A stretch of 64,000 bases of DNA from DASUPK01 sp963795665 (GTDB lineage: Bacteria; Actinomycetota; Thermoleophilia; Solirubrobacterales; 70-9), in contig CAWCIP010000003.1 of assembly GCA_963795665.1 (NCBI GenBank), positions 124,001 to 188,000 on the forward strand. Direction: 5' to 3'. The notes beneath the pieces were generated by a model. The model saw only the letters and a list, made by a program, of their open reading frames with translations. It made no database searches and had not been told where the DNA came from. Every line of letters starts with the position of its first letter. Positions within the stretch are counted from its first letter, which is position 1. This document shows positions 1 to 8,705 of this stretch, piece by piece. Position numbers and translations under genes: made by a program.

Positions 1-1
1 C

Positions 2-1186
2 GACGGGGTCTCGTTCCGCGACATGCCGATGGGCCCCGACGAATACCCGGACTATCCCCACCACACGCAGATCCTCGGCTACCTCAACCGCTATGCGGAG
101 GCCTTCTCGCTGCGCGATCAGATCCGGTTCTCCACGCCCGTGGAGCACGCCGAGCGCAGGCCCAACGGTGGCTGGTCGATCCAGCTCGGCGACGGCTCCA
201 CCGAGGAGTTCGACTTCCTCGTGGTCGGCAACGGCCATCACTGGGACCCGCGCCTCCCCGACTTCCCCGGCAGCTTCGACGGCCAGACGATCCACTCGCA
301 CCACTACATCGACCCGCAGACGCCGCTGAACATGGCCGGCAAGCGGGTCCTCGTCGTCGGGATCGGCAACAGCGCCGTGGACATCGTCTCGGAGCTCTCC
401 CGCAAGGGGGTGGCCGAGAAGGTCTTCCTGTCTACCCGCAGCGGCGCCTGGGTGATGCCGAAGTACTTCATGGGCCGCCCGATGGACACGATTGTGAAGG
501 TCAACCCGCGGCTTCCGCTGAGCCTCCAGCGACGGATGGCGCGCATCCTTCCCCGCCTCGCCTCCGGGCGGATGGAGGACTTCGGCCTCCCCCACCCCAA
601 CCACAACTTCCTGGAGGCCCACCCCACCGTCTCCAGTGAGCTTCTCCTCCGGCTCGGCTCGGGGGACGCGGTGGCGAAGCCCAACGTCCAGGAGCTCGAG
701 GGCGGCAGCGTCCGCTTCGAGGACGGAAGCACGGAGGAGATCGACGTGATCGTCTACGCCACCGGCTACAGGATCACCTTCCCCTTCTTCGACCCCGAGT
801 TCCTCTCGGCCCCGGACAACCGCTTCCCCCTCTACAAGCGGATCTTCAAGCCGGGGATCGACGACCTCGCCTTCGTCGGGTTCGCCCAGACGATCCCGAC
901 GCTGTTCCCGTTCATCGAGCTCCAATCCAAGCTGGTGGCGCGCTACGCCGGCGGCGATTACGCGCTGCCCTCCAACACCGAGATGGAGGAGACGATCAAG
1001 CGCGACCAGCGGATCCACTCGGGCCACTATGCGGAGCGCCCCCGGCACACGATGCAGATCGAGTGGTACACGTACGAGCACGACATCTGGACGCGCGAGA
1101 TCCCCGCCGGACGGGAGCGCGCCGCGCAGGGGATGGCGCCGAAGCTCGCGGGACGCGTTCTGACGGCGGAGGCCGCAGCTGCCTGA
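2..1186 (+). CDS. Flavin-containing monooxygenase, 5' end cut by window edge
   Basis: The frame is open from the first bases of the window, so the N-terminal FAD-binding GxGxxG segment lies outside. What remains (about 394 residues) has the FMO signature FxGxxxHxxxY (FDGQTIHSHHY, about residues 85-95 counted from the Met at 23), a second Rossmann motif VVGIGNSAVD for NADPH, and the C-terminal YATGY motif. The family uses FAD, NADPH and O2 to oxygenate soft nucleophiles or, in Baeyer-Villiger relatives, ketones. The substrate cannot be read from sequence. The 3' end overlaps the start of the next hydrolase gene by 8 nt, so the two are probably co-translated and may act on the same lipophilic substrate. 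Confidence 0.9.
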   Translation, partial: DGVSFRDMPMGPDEYPDYPHHTQILGYLNRYAEAFSLRDQIRFSTPVEHAERRPNGGWSIQLGDGSTEEFDFLVVGNGHHWDPRLPDFPGSFDGQTIHSHHYIDPQTPLNMAGKRVLVVGIGNSAVDIVSELSRKGVAEKVFLSTRSGAWVMPKYFMGRPMDTIVKVNPRLPLSLQRRMARILPRLASGRMEDFGLPHPNHNFLEAHPTVSSELLLRLGSGDAVAKPNVQELEGGSVRFEDGSTEEIDVIVYATGYRITFPFFDPEFLSAPDNRFPLYKRIFKPGIDDLAFVGFAQTIPTLFPFIELQSKLVARYAGGDYALPSNTEMEETIKRDQRIHSGHYAERPRHTMQIEWYTYEHDIWTREIPAGRERAAQGMAPKLAGRVLTAEAAAA

Positions 1187-2129
1187 GCGCCGAGACGTCT
1201 CCTTCCCTAGTCACGGGGAGACCTGCGCCGCCTGGCATCTGGTCGGCGAGGGCGACGCCTTTGCCGGCGAGCGGGGCCGCCCGTGCGTCGTCATGGCTCA
1301 CGGCATCGGGGGCACTCGCGATTCCGCCCTTCTCCCCTTCGCCGAGGCATTCGCCGAGGCGGGGCTCGACGTGCTGCTCTTCGACTACCGCTGCTTTGGC
1401 GATTCGACCGGCGAGCCGCGGCAGCTTGGCTGGCCCCCGCGCCACCGCGAGGACTACGTCGCAGCCGTCGAGTTCGCCCGAGGGCTGGGCGGCGTCGACC
1501 CGGACCGGATCGTTCTCTGGGGCACGTCCTGGTCAGGCGGCCATGTCGTGTACGTCGCCGCGGACGATCCACGGATCGCGGCGGTCATCTCCCAGACGCC
1601 CGACCTGGACGGCCTGAGAACGCTGCGTGAGATCTCCCGCTACGCCAATTGGGGCCAGCTGGCCCGCGTGACCTGGGAGGGCCTCAAGGACGCCGCGGGC
1701 GCAGTGCGTGGACGCCCGCCCCACATGATCCCCGTGGTCGCCCCGCCTGGCCAGGTTGCGGCGATGGGAAGTGAGGACGCCGAGGCGGGCTATGAGTCGA
1801 TCGCCGGTCCCACATGGCGCAACCAGATCTCCGCCCGAGCGGTGCTGGCCGAGAACCTGAACCGTCCGATCAATCGGATCGAGGACGTCCGTTGCCCGAT
1901 CCTGGTTCAGATCGCTGACCGCGACACGGTGGCGCCCCCTGCCGGCGCCCGGGCCGCCGCCTGGTGCGCGAAGGGCAAGGTCGAGGTTCGCGAGTACCCC
2001 TGCCTCCACTTCGACATCTACCTCGGGGAGTGGCGCGAGCGCTCGATTGCCGACCAGCTCCACTTCCTGCGGCGGCACCTCGGCGCGTCCGAGGCCCGCG
2101 TGCCGGCCCCTCTAACCTCAAAGACATGA
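1179..2129 (+). CDS. Alpha/beta hydrolase, apparent CTG start
   Basis: Serine hydrolase of about 316 residues. The nucleophile elbow is GTSWSGG, a catalytic Asp lies in ADRDTVAPP and a His in CLHFDIYLG. The first ATG (1293) would begin in the middle of the conserved strand RPCVVMAHGIGGTRD and remove the N-terminal sheet. The open frame reaches back to a stop at 1161 and has no ATG, GTG or TTG before 1293. A CTG at 1179 sits 6 nt after GGAGG (1168-1172) and gives a normal family N-terminus (RRDVSFPSHGETCAAWHL). Its stop overlaps the start of the thioredoxin gene (ATGA). Function beyond esterase/hydrolase is unknown. Confidence 0.8.
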   Translation: MPERRDVSFPSHGETCAAWHLVGEGDAFAGERGRPCVVMAHGIGGTRDSALLPFAEAFAEAGLDVLLFDYRCFGDSTGEPRQLGWPPRHREDYVAAVEFARGLGGVDPDRIVLWGTSWSGGHVVYVAADDPRIAAVISQTPDLDGLRTLREISRYANWGQLARVTWEGLKDAAGAVRGRPPHMIPVVAPPGQVAAMGSEDAEAGYESIAGPTWRNQISARAVLAENLNRPINRIEDVRCPILVQIADRDTVAPPAGARAAAWCAKGKVEVREYPCLHFDIYLGEWRERSIADQLHFLRRHLGASEARVPAPLTSKT

Positions 2130-2884
2130 TCAGCGACGTCTCAGAGCAGGACTTCCAGGCCAAGGTCATCGAGCGCTCCAAGCAGGTGCCGGTTGTCGTT
2201 GACTTCTGGGCCGAGTGGTGCGGTCCCTGCCGGACGCTAGGCCCCGCATTGGAGAAGGCGGTGGGCGAGCGGAACGGTGAGATCGAGCTCGCCAAGCTCG
2301 ACACGGACCGCAACCCGGACATCGCGATGAAGTACGAGATCGCAAGCATCCCGGCCGTCAAGGCGTTCAAGGACGGAAAGGTCGTCGCGGAGTTCATCGG
2401 CGCCATCCCCCCCGCCCGAATCGAGGCGTTCCTGAACGAGGTCGTCCCCTCCGAGGCCGATCGCCTGGCCGAAGCCGGCGATGAGGTTTCGCTCCGAAAG
2501 GCGCTGGAGCTGGACCCACGCAACGCCGCGGCCGCGGTCGGCCTCGGCAGGATCCTGCTCTCGCAAGGCGACGCTGACGAAGCCCTCGAGACGCTCAAGC
2601 CATTCCCACACGATTTCCTTGCGGACGGCCTCGCCGCCCGCGCGGAGCTGTCCGCGTCGGGGAACGGTGCCGGCGCGGACGAGCTTCAGACTGCCTTCGC
2701 GGCCTGGGACGAGGGCAATCCCGATGAGGCGCTCGAGCCGCTGCAGTCCGTCCTCGCCACCGAGCAGGACCCCGAGCGCAAGGACCTCCTGCGCCGGGTG
2801 ATGGTCGCGATCTTCACCGAGCTGGGAGCGGACCACCCGCTCGCTCGAGAGCACCGCCGCCGGCTCGCCGCCGCCCTCAACTAG
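2126..2884 (+). CDS. Thioredoxin-TPR protein, CnoX/YbbN-like
   Basis: 252 residues. The N-terminal thioredoxin fold carries WAEWCGPC (Cys32, Cys35) and the cis-Pro segment SIPAVKAF. The C-terminal half is helical with TPR-like repeats (around residues 115-245), the architecture of the CnoX/YbbN co-chaperone. E. coli CnoX lacks the CxxC, but many homologues, like this one, keep an active CGPC and may work as reductases. The start overlaps the preceding stop as ATGA, so translation is coupled to the hydrolase. Likely cytosolic protection of proteins under oxidative stress; this role is inferred from the family. Confidence 0.88.
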   Translation: MISDVSEQDFQAKVIERSKQVPVVVDFWAEWCGPCRTLGPALEKAVGERNGEIELAKLDTDRNPDIAMKYEIASIPAVKAFKDGKVVAEFIGAIPPARIEAFLNEVVPSEADRLAEAGDEVSLRKALELDPRNAAAAVGLGRILLSQGDADEALETLKPFPHDFLADGLAARAELSASGNGAGADELQTAFAAWDEGNPDEALEPLQSVLATEQDPERKDLLRRVMVAIFTELGADHPLAREHRRRLAAALN

Positions 2885-2905
2885 CCGGCCCCGCTCGCCG
2901 GCCGC

Positions 2906-3211
2906 CTAGCGGTCGACCTTCTGGATGCAGCCGGTGACGGCTCGTGCCTCGGGCTGCTTGAGCTTGCCGTGCTTCACCGCTGCATCGACCGCGTGCGCGC
3001 CGCTCAGGAGCGTCAGGGGATTTCCCACCGCGGACGTCAGCGAGGCGACGTTGATTCCGCGATGGTCGAGGCAGGTGGTGAGCTGCCTGGCCTTGTTGGC
3101 GTTCCCCCCGAGCAAGCCAAACCCGCTGCTCAGGGCGCCGCTGCCGAGCAGGGCGACGATCAGGCCGAGGCCGATCCAGTGCATCGGGCGCAACGCGCTC
3201 AGCGCCGACAT
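2906..3211 (-). CDS. Small membrane-anchored protein of unknown function
   Basis: 101 residues. One hydrophobic segment (about residues 11-35, rich in Gly and Leu) acts as a signal anchor. The outside part has two Cys (in TTCLDHRG and VTGCIQKV) that could form a disulfide. No family recognised. A good promoter lies 60-90 nt upstream (listed separately). The reading frame is compact with a clear start after AGGAGA, so it is probably real. Confidence 0.6.
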   Translation of the reverse strand: MSALSALRPMHWIGLGLIVALLGSGALSSGFGLLGGNANKARQLTTCLDHRGINVASLTSAVGNPLTLLSGAHAVDAAVKHGKLKQPEARAVTGCIQKVDR

Positions 3212-3269
3212 TGCCTTCTCCTGGTGAGTCGTTCCCCAGATGCCGGGCCCCTCAGCCGGCAGGGGCGAG

Positions 3270-3297
3270 ACTATCTCCCGTCAACCATCCCGGTCAA
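3270..3297 (-). promoter_or_regulatory. Sigma70-type promoter for the 2906-3211 gene
   Basis: Reading the minus strand: TTGACC (3297 to 3292), a 16-nt spacer, then GATAGT (3275 to 3270). This matches the TTGACN-16-TANNNT layout seen upstream of the two small RNA candidates. It points to the small membrane protein gene, giving a leader of about 50 nt. Confidence 0.6.
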
Positions 3298-3351
3298 GCA
3301 CGTTCTAGACAGCTTCGCCATCTACGGCAGCCACAAACACGGCTGCCGAAT

Positions 3352-3651
3352 CTACGCCGGCGGCTCCGCCGCCGGCGGGCCGCTCGGCACGGCGACCTCG
3401 ATGGGGATCCCCAGCGCCTCGGCCTCCTCGATGCCCTCGCCTTCCTGGTCGCGGGAGCAGATGATGCGGAAGGCGCCGGTGCCGAGCTCGGGGTCGGCGA
3501 CGATCGGCAGGCCGCGGATCTCCTCCCAGCCGAGCCGCTCGCACTCGAACGGGTTCATGCGCACCTCGCTGGCGGGAAACGGGCAGTTCGAGTTGTGCTG
3601 GTCGATCGCCCGCGAGATCGCCTCGAGGTTCTTTGCCTCCGCGTTCGTCAC
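3352..3651 (-). CDS. Conserved-looking hypothetical protein, 99 aa
   Basis: Soluble, acidic, GTG start at 3651. It has one distinctive block, MNPFECERLGWEEIRGLPI, followed by DPELGTGAFRIICSRDQE and a Pro/Ala tail. Three Cys are present (NCPFP, FECER, IICSR), not arranged as a classic zinc ribbon. No function recognised. It lies head-to-head with the polymerase IV gene, 57 nt apart, so the two promoters share this gap. Confidence 0.6.
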   Translation of the reverse strand: MTNAEAKNLEAISRAIDQHNSNCPFPASEVRMNPFECERLGWEEIRGLPIVADPELGTGAFRIICSRDQEGEGIEEAEALGIPIEVAVPSGPPAAEPPA

Positions 3652-3708
3652 CGCCGTTCAAAATAGCGCCCTCCGTCTCCACGCGGGCGTAATCTCGGTC
3701 GGTCGCAG

Positions 3709-4773
3709 GTGATCGCCCACGTGGACATGGACGCGTTCTATGTGTCGATCGAGATGCTGCGGCATCCCGAGCTCCGAGGTAAGCCCGTGGTGGTCGCCTA
3801 TGACGGCCCGCGCGGGGTCGTCACCACCGCGTCCTACGAGGCGCGGAAGTACGGAGTCCACTCCGCCCTGCCGATGGTGACGGCGCGCCGCCGCTGCTCC
3901 CAGCTCACCGTGCTGCCCGTCGACATGCAGCTGTACCGGCGCGGCTCGGTGAAGGTGATGGAGACATTGCGAGAATTCAGCGACGAGGTCGAGATAGTCG
4001 GTCTCGACGAGGCCTACGTCGATCTCTCAGGGTCCCCCGTGCCCCAATCCCGCGCCCAGGAGATCAAGCGGCGAATCAGGGAGGTCACCTACCTCGTCTG
4101 CTCGATCGGACTGGCGCCCAACAAGCTGATGGCGAAGATCGCCTCGGACCTCGACAAGCCGGATGGCTTCTTCGTCCTCGACCACGACAACTGGCTCGAG
4201 ACGGTCGGGGAGAAGCCTGCCTCACTCCTGCCGGGAGTGGGCCCCAAGACGTTCGAGCGGCTGCGGGCAAGCGGCGTCGAGACGGTGGGGCAGCTGGCGG
4301 AAACAGACGAGCAGACCCTGGGGATGGCCTTCGGCCCGAACTACGGCAGCGGCTTGCGCGCCCGAGCCAACGGGATCGGCAGTACCAAGCTCAACGAGGA
4401 TCGGGTGCGGAAATCCGAGAGCCGCGAGACCACGTTCCCCGAGGACGTCACCGACCGCGAGCTCCTGCACGAGACCGTCGAGCGACTCGCCCGCTCGGTC
4501 TGCGAGAGCCTCGCGCAGAACAAGCGCCGCGGGCGCACGGTGACGTTGAAGATCCGCCTGCAGCCCTTCAAGACCTACACGCGCTCGCGGACCTTCCGCT
4601 CCCACACCTGTGATCCGGAGGAGGTCGTCGCGACCGCGCGGGAGCTGCTCGACAAGTTCGACCCCCAGCGGCCGGTGCGGCTGGTGGGGGTCGGCTTGGC
4701 CGGGCTGGCGGAGGATGAAGCGCCTCAACACCAGCCCGGCCAACCAACATCAAACGGGTTGCTCTTCGGCTGA
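3709..4773 (+). CDS. dinB: DNA polymerase IV (Y family)
   Basis: 354 residues from a GTG start. Error-prone translesion polymerase. The catalytic carboxylates are visible: Asp6 in MIAHVDMDAFY and Asp100-Glu101 in VGLDEAYVDLS. The palm, fingers, helix-hairpin-helix thumb (LLPGVGPKTFERL) and little-finger domain (about 235-335) are in the normal order. The C-terminus ends with NGLLFG, which could be a beta-clamp binding motif. Length is normal. No LexA box was evident upstream. It stands alone as a transcription unit, converging on rlpA. Confidence 0.94.
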   Translation: MIAHVDMDAFYVSIEMLRHPELRGKPVVVAYDGPRGVVTTASYEARKYGVHSALPMVTARRRCSQLTVLPVDMQLYRRGSVKVMETLREFSDEVEIVGLDEAYVDLSGSPVPQSRAQEIKRRIREVTYLVCSIGLAPNKLMAKIASDLDKPDGFFVLDHDNWLETVGEKPASLLPGVGPKTFERLRASGVETVGQLAETDEQTLGMAFGPNYGSGLRARANGIGSTKLNEDRVRKSESRETTFPEDVTDRELLHETVERLARSVCESLAQNKRRGRTVTLKIRLQPFKTYTRSRTFRSHTCDPEEVVATARELLDKFDPQRPVRLVGVGLAGLAEDEAPQHQPGQPTSNGLLFG

Positions 4774-4794
4774 AGCCTCAGAGCACCCTCGCTT

Positions 4795-5463
4795 CTAGCG
4801 CGTGGTGAGCACGGTCCCGGTGGACGGGAACCCGAGCTTCGCCTTGGTGGCCGCGGTCAGGTCGTACTCCCGGTTGCCCGCATAGGGCCCCCGGTCGATC
4901 ACGGGGACGGTGACCGTCTTGCCGTGATAGCGGAGCGTGACCCTGGAGCCGCAGGGGAGCGTCTTGTTCGCGACGCCCAGCTTCCCCGGGCTCAGCGTCC
5001 CGCCGCAGGCGAGTCCGCCACCGTAGAGGCCGGGGCCGTAATAGGAGGCCTCGGCCGCACGGAAGGCGTTCACCGTGAGCCTGTGGGAGTGGATGGCCGA
5101 GTTGACCACCTTCGCCCGAGCCCGGTAGACGCCGGAGCGCCCCGCATGCCAGCGGACCTTGTACGTGCCGTCGGCCCGGGAGTGCGTATGAAGCTCGCGC
5201 CCCCCGATCCGAACGACAACCGCACGGCTGCCCGCTGGGGTGACGCGGCCGCGCAACTTGACGGCGTGACCCGCCATCACGTTCCGGTGACCGCTCAGGC
5301 TGATCGCGGTCGGCGTACCCCCCGCCGCGGTTGCCTCCGGAGCGGTCCCCGAGATTGCCGGGACGGCTGTCGAAGCGCCCGCGATGCCTGCTGTAACCAT
5401 CATTGCCAGGGCGGGCAGCAGCGCTAGCGCAGCCCGCCTCCGCTTCCAACGGAAGCGACGCAA
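4795..5463 (-). CDS. RlpA-like secreted protein with double-psi beta-barrel
   Basis: 222 residues, TTG start at 5463 preceded by AGGTGG. A basic n-region and hydrophobic stretch (residues 10-33) form a signal peptide. The middle part (about 50-130) looks like a beta-sandwich or Ig-like repeat. The C-terminal RlpA barrel shows ASYYGPGLYGGG, KTLPCGSRVTL, VIDRGPY and DLTAATKAKLG. RlpA proteins bind or cleave denuded peptidoglycan at division sites. Expression is probably controlled by the c-di-AMP riboswitch in its leader, as known for actinobacterial resuscitation and RlpA/NlpC genes. Enzymatic activity is not certain from sequence. Confidence 0.85.
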   Translation of the reverse strand: MRRFRWKRRRAALALLPALAMMVTAGIAGASTAVPAISGTAPEATAAGGTPTAISLSGHRNVMAGHAVKLRGRVTPAGSRAVVVRIGGRELHTHSRADGTYKVRWHAGRSGVYRARAKVVNSAIHSHRLTVNAFRAAEASYYGPGLYGGGLACGGTLSPGKLGVANKTLPCGSRVTLRYHGKTVTVPVIDRGPYAGNREYDLTAATKAKLGFPSTGTVLTTR

Positions 5464-5484
5464 GTAAATCCACCTGCCTCTCTC

Positions 5485-5625
5485 TGCCGCCTACGGGGTT
5501 AGCTGACGGGCTCGCGAGCGCGGCTCGGTTGCCACTCCCGCTAAGGGCGGAACACCGCCCCATTCGCCCCTACTGCTTGGTTCCCCCGCTCACGTGATGT
5601 CCGTCTACGTGACTCGGCGAGTTGT
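5485..5625 (-). ncRNA. c-di-AMP riboswitch (ydaO-yuaA type) upstream of rlpA
   Basis: Read on the minus strand, the leader contains the hallmarks of the ydaO family in order: CTCGCCGAGTCACGT at the 5' side, GCGGGGGAACCAA, AGGGGCGAATGGGG, then GTCAGCTAACCCCGTAGGCG followed by GAGAGAGGCAGG. These are the parts I recall from actinobacterial ydaO elements; GTCGGC/GCCGAC-type pairing closes the fold. A GATAAT (5637 to 5632) lies just upstream and would place the transcript start near 5625. The family binds c-di-AMP and normally switches genes off when the ligand is high. No covariance search was run. Confidence 0.8.
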
Positions 5626-5706
5626 TTGGTGATTATCGAACGAGGCAGGGTAGGTTCGCTATTTGCGCACTTGTGTGACGAGGCGCACAGGTGGTATGCG
5701 ACGATC

Positions 5707-7194
5707 ATGGGGATGACCGACCGATTGAGTGGCCTCGACTCCTCATTCCTCCATCTGGAGCGGGATGGGACCCATATGCACGTCGCCTCGACGACCCTGT
5801 TCGAGGGCCCCGCTCCCCCCTACCTCGAGTTCCGGGATCACATCGAATCCCGCCTGCATCTGGTCCCGCGCTTCCGCCAGAAGCTTCGCTTTGTCCCATT
5901 CGGCCAGGGCCGGCCCGTGTGGGTCGACGATCCGCACCTGAACCTCGCCTACCACGTGCGCCACACCTCGCTTCCCGAGCCGGGCTCCGAGCAGCAGCTC
6001 CGTGTCCTGGCCGCCAGGATCTTCTCCCAGCAGCTGGACCGCTCGAAGCCGCTCTGGGAGCTCTGGCTGGTGGAGGGGTTGAAGGGCGGGCGCTTCGCGA
6101 TCATCGGCAAGACCCACCACTGCATGGTCGACGGCGTCTCCGGGGTTGACATAACCACGGTCCTCTTCGATGCCGAGAAGGAGCCGGCCGAGGAGTCCAA
6201 GCCCCTCGATCGCTGGGTCCCCGAGCCCGAGCCGAGCGGCGCCCAGCTGCTCTCCGAGGCGCTCCTCCAGCGGGCGATCAACCCCCGCGAGATCACCCGC
6301 GGCATCCGCAGGGTGATGCGCGGGCCGCGCCGCGCACTCCGGAAGGCGACCGATGCGGTGGTCGCGGCCGGCACCTTCGCCTGGGCCGGGATCGCCGCTC
6401 CGGCGAGCCCGTTCAACTTCGACGTCGGCCCCCACCGCCGCTTCGCCTGGGTCCGCAGCTCGCTCGCCGACATGAAGCACGTCAAGAACGAGCTCGGGGG
6501 CACCGTCAACGACGTGATCCTGGCCGCCGTGGCGGGCGCCCTCGGCCGCTATATGCGCGCCCGCGGCCACGCCACGGTGGGGCTCGAGCTGCGCGCCATG
6601 GTCCCGGTGAGCGTCCGGACGAAGGACCAGCACGGAGCGCTCGGCAACCAGGTGACGACGATGATGGCTCCCCTGCCCGTCTGGTGCGAGGACCCCCGGC
6701 GCAGGCTCGAGCTCGTGCGTCAGTCGATGGGCGACCTTAAGCAGTCCAAGCAGGCGATGGGCGCGACGCTCCTCACGCAGCTCGCTGACTTCGCGCCGCC
6801 CACCGTCGCCGGCCAGGCGGCCCGCCTGCAGTCGCGGCAGCGCTTCTTCAACCTGGTCGTCACCAACATCCCGGGCCCGCAGTTCCCCCTCTATCTGTTG
6901 GGCCGACGGATGGAGCGCGTCTTCCCGATGGTTCCTCTGGCCAAGAACCAGGGGCTCTGCGTCGGCGTGATGAGCTACGACGGGCAGGTCAACTTCGGCC
7001 TGATCGGCGACTACGACCGGATGACGGACCTCGACGACCTGGCCCGCGAGCTCGAGGCCTCCATCGGCGAGCTGGTCGAGGCGGCCGGCGGCCGGCAGGG
7101 CATCTTCCGGCGCTTCGTCCCGGGCGCGGGTGCGGAGGAGAGCCCCGCTGAACAGAACGGCCAAGGCGAGCGGAAGGAATCCGCCACCGGCTAG
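5707..7194 (+). CDS. Wax ester synthase / diacylglycerol acyltransferase
   Basis: About 495 residues. The acyltransferase motif HHCMVDG (HHxxxDG, near residue 137) and PLWELWLVEGL are typical of WS/DGAT enzymes, as is the C-terminal NIPGPQFPLYLLG. The reaction joins acyl-CoA to fatty alcohols or diacylglycerol, making storage wax or triacylglycerol. The open frame extends 27 codons further upstream, but MTDRLSGLDSSFLHLE is the family N-terminus, so the ATG at 5707 (or 5713) was chosen. It runs divergently from the riboswitch of rlpA. The stop overlaps the convergent deacetylase gene by 4 nt. Confidence 0.93.
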   Translation: MGMTDRLSGLDSSFLHLERDGTHMHVASTTLFEGPAPPYLEFRDHIESRLHLVPRFRQKLRFVPFGQGRPVWVDDPHLNLAYHVRHTSLPEPGSEQQLRVLAARIFSQQLDRSKPLWELWLVEGLKGGRFAIIGKTHHCMVDGVSGVDITTVLFDAEKEPAEESKPLDRWVPEPEPSGAQLLSEALLQRAINPREITRGIRRVMRGPRRALRKATDAVVAAGTFAWAGIAAPASPFNFDVGPHRRFAWVRSSLADMKHVKNELGGTVNDVILAAVAGALGRYMRARGHATVGLELRAMVPVSVRTKDQHGALGNQVTTMMAPLPVWCEDPRRRLELVRQSMGDLKQSKQAMGATLLTQLADFAPPTVAGQAARLQSRQRFFNLVVTNIPGPQFPLYLLGRRMERVFPMVPLAKNQGLCVGVMSYDGQVNFGLIGDYDRMTDLDDLARELEASIGELVEAAGGRQGIFRRFVPGAGAEESPAEQNGQGERKESATG

Positions 7195-7898
7195 TCGTTG
7201 GCGGGCTCTTGCGTGAACGCCTCGGTCATCGAGGCGCGCCGGGCGTCACCCCAAACGGGCTCGTCGAAGCGGGCGCGGACCATGACCTTCTGGAGCAGGG
7301 CCAGGTCCTCCTGGCGAGCGACGTCGTAGCTCGAGCCTGAGTCCGAGTCCGGATGTCCCGGGTGCGTCACCCACTCGGTCACCCCGGTGCCCAGCGCGCG
7401 CAGCTCGGCCGGCTCGTCCGGCTCGTTGCTGCGCATCCGCCCGATCAGCATGTCCGGTGTGTCGATTCCCCGCTCGCGCAGCCACTGACGATGGTCGGGA
7501 TTGACGGAGCGGACGGGGGCGCCGATCTGCTGCGCCATCTGGAAGACCGGTGTTGCGAGCTCGGGACGAGCGTGACAGTGCTTGTGCCCGTTGAGGAAGG
7601 AGGGCCAGCGGCCGAAGATGTCGCCGAACCGCTCGAGCTGGACCCGGAGCGAGGTCCGCGCGGGCGCGCCGCTGCGCGGCCCCCAGCGCCCCTCGAATTC
7701 GATGTGCAGGCCGATCTCCACCCCACTCTCGAGCAGCGGCGCCGCCTCGCAGTAGTCCCGGTCGACCATCGCGCTGACGCAGTCCAGCGCGCCCATCTCG
7801 ATCGCCTCGAGGATGCCCTGGTTGTACGACGGCCAGTAGCCGTAGTCATCAGCGGTGATCACCAGCAGCCGGCGGCTATCCCCCTGCTTGGAGGCCAT
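7191..7898 (-). CDS. ChbG/HpnK (YdjC) family deacetylase
   Basis: 235 residues. Metal-site motifs are ADDYG (Asp17-Asp18), EIGLHIEF, NGHKHCHARPEL (His105-His109 region) and THPGHPD. YdjC proteins remove acetyl groups from N-acetylated sugars such as chitooligosaccharides, or in the hopanoid pathway (HpnK) act near hopanoid glycosides. No hopanoid genes are nearby, so the substrate is open. Length is a little short for the family. The gene is downstream of, and same strand as, the VKOR-DsbA pair with a 19-nt gap. Confidence 0.85.
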   Translation of the reverse strand: MASKQGDSRRLLVITADDYGYWPSYNQGILEAIEMGALDCVSAMVDRDYCEAAPLLESGVEIGLHIEFEGRWGPRSGAPARTSLRVQLERFGDIFGRWPSFLNGHKHCHARPELATPVFQMAQQIGAPVRSVNPDHRQWLRERGIDTPDMLIGRMRSNEPDEPAELRALGTGVTEWVTHPGHPDSDSGSSYDVARQEDLALLQKVMVRARFDEPVWGDARRASMTEAFTQEPAND

Positions 7899-7916
7899 GC
7901 CCTCAAGGTAACGGGC

Positions 7917-8705
7917 CTAGCTCACCTGCTGTATCGCCGCCTGGATGTCCTGAAGGGTCGGGATCGTGCCGCCGCCGATCGCCTTCTGGCCCTTGGGCCC
8001 CTGGACCACGATCGAGGGGGTGCCGGTGAAGCCGAAGGAGTCCGCCTGGGAGCTGCCCTGCTGGATCGTCGCGTCCCACTTCGTGCCGTTGCGGGACTGA
8101 TTCCACGCGTCAAGGTTCGCAACCCCCGCGGCCTGGGCGATGCTCGTCAGGAACTCATCCGTCACGTAGCCGGAGTTCTCGCCTCCCTGGTTCAGATAGA
8201 AGAGCTGGAGAAACTGAAAGAGCCTGTTCTGCTCTCCGGCGGCGAGGGCCGCTCTCATCGCCGGCTTCGAATCCGGGCCAATGATCAGGAACGGTCGGAA
8301 CTCGTACTTCACATTCCCCGGCCGGACCTCGCTCGAGATCAGGTCCGGCACAACGTTCTCTGAGAAGAACTTGCATGAGGAGCACTGCGGGTCTCCGTAC
8401 TCGATCACGCTGACGGGCGCCCCTGGCTGTCCGAGCGTCTGGCCGCTCTGCGGAATGCCCTGAACCTCCGAGTTGACCTGAACGGCTCCCTTGACGCTTG
8501 CAGGATTCGTCGGGGTGTTGTTGTCGCTGCTGCCCCCGGACTGGCTGATCACGATCAGGGCGACGATCACGGCCACCGCGCCAAAGGCCGCCAGGGTCAG
8601 GTATTGAACCCTTCGCTTGCGCGCCAGCTGTGAGGCGGCGTCCTGTGACTCCCCGGCCTTGCGCTCCGCGCGCAGGCGCTCTCGCTCGTCTTGCCTACCT
8701 TCCAT
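7917..8705 (-). CDS. Membrane-anchored DsbA-like thiol oxidoreductase
   Basis: 262 residues. A charged cytoplasmic N-terminus, one membrane span (about 36-54), a flexible Ser/Asn linker, then a DsbA/thioredoxin-fold domain. The active site is DPQCSSC (Cys108, Cys111) and the cis-Pro loop is FTGTPSIVV. It probably introduces or shuffles disulfides in exported proteins and is reoxidised by the VKOR encoded just upstream, whose stop overlaps this start by 11 nt. CSSC is less common than CPHC, so the redox potential may differ. Confidence 0.9.
   Translation of the reverse strand: MEGRQDERERLRAERKAGESQDAASQLARKRRVQYLTLAAFGAVAVIVALIVISQSGGSSDNNTPTNPASVKGAVQVNSEVQGIPQSGQTLGQPGAPVSVIEYGDPQCSSCKFFSENVVPDLISSEVRPGNVKYEFRPFLIIGPDSKPAMRAALAAGEQNRLFQFLQLFYLNQGGENSGYVTDEFLTSIAQAAGVANLDAWNQSRNGTKWDATIQQGSSQADSFGFTGTPSIVVQGPKGQKAIGGGTIPTLQDIQAAIQQVS

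Noticed and set aside
5743..7164. 473-codon minus-strand frame over the WS/DGAT gene
   Set aside because: Shadow frame; the plus strand carries HHxxxDG and the whole family pattern.
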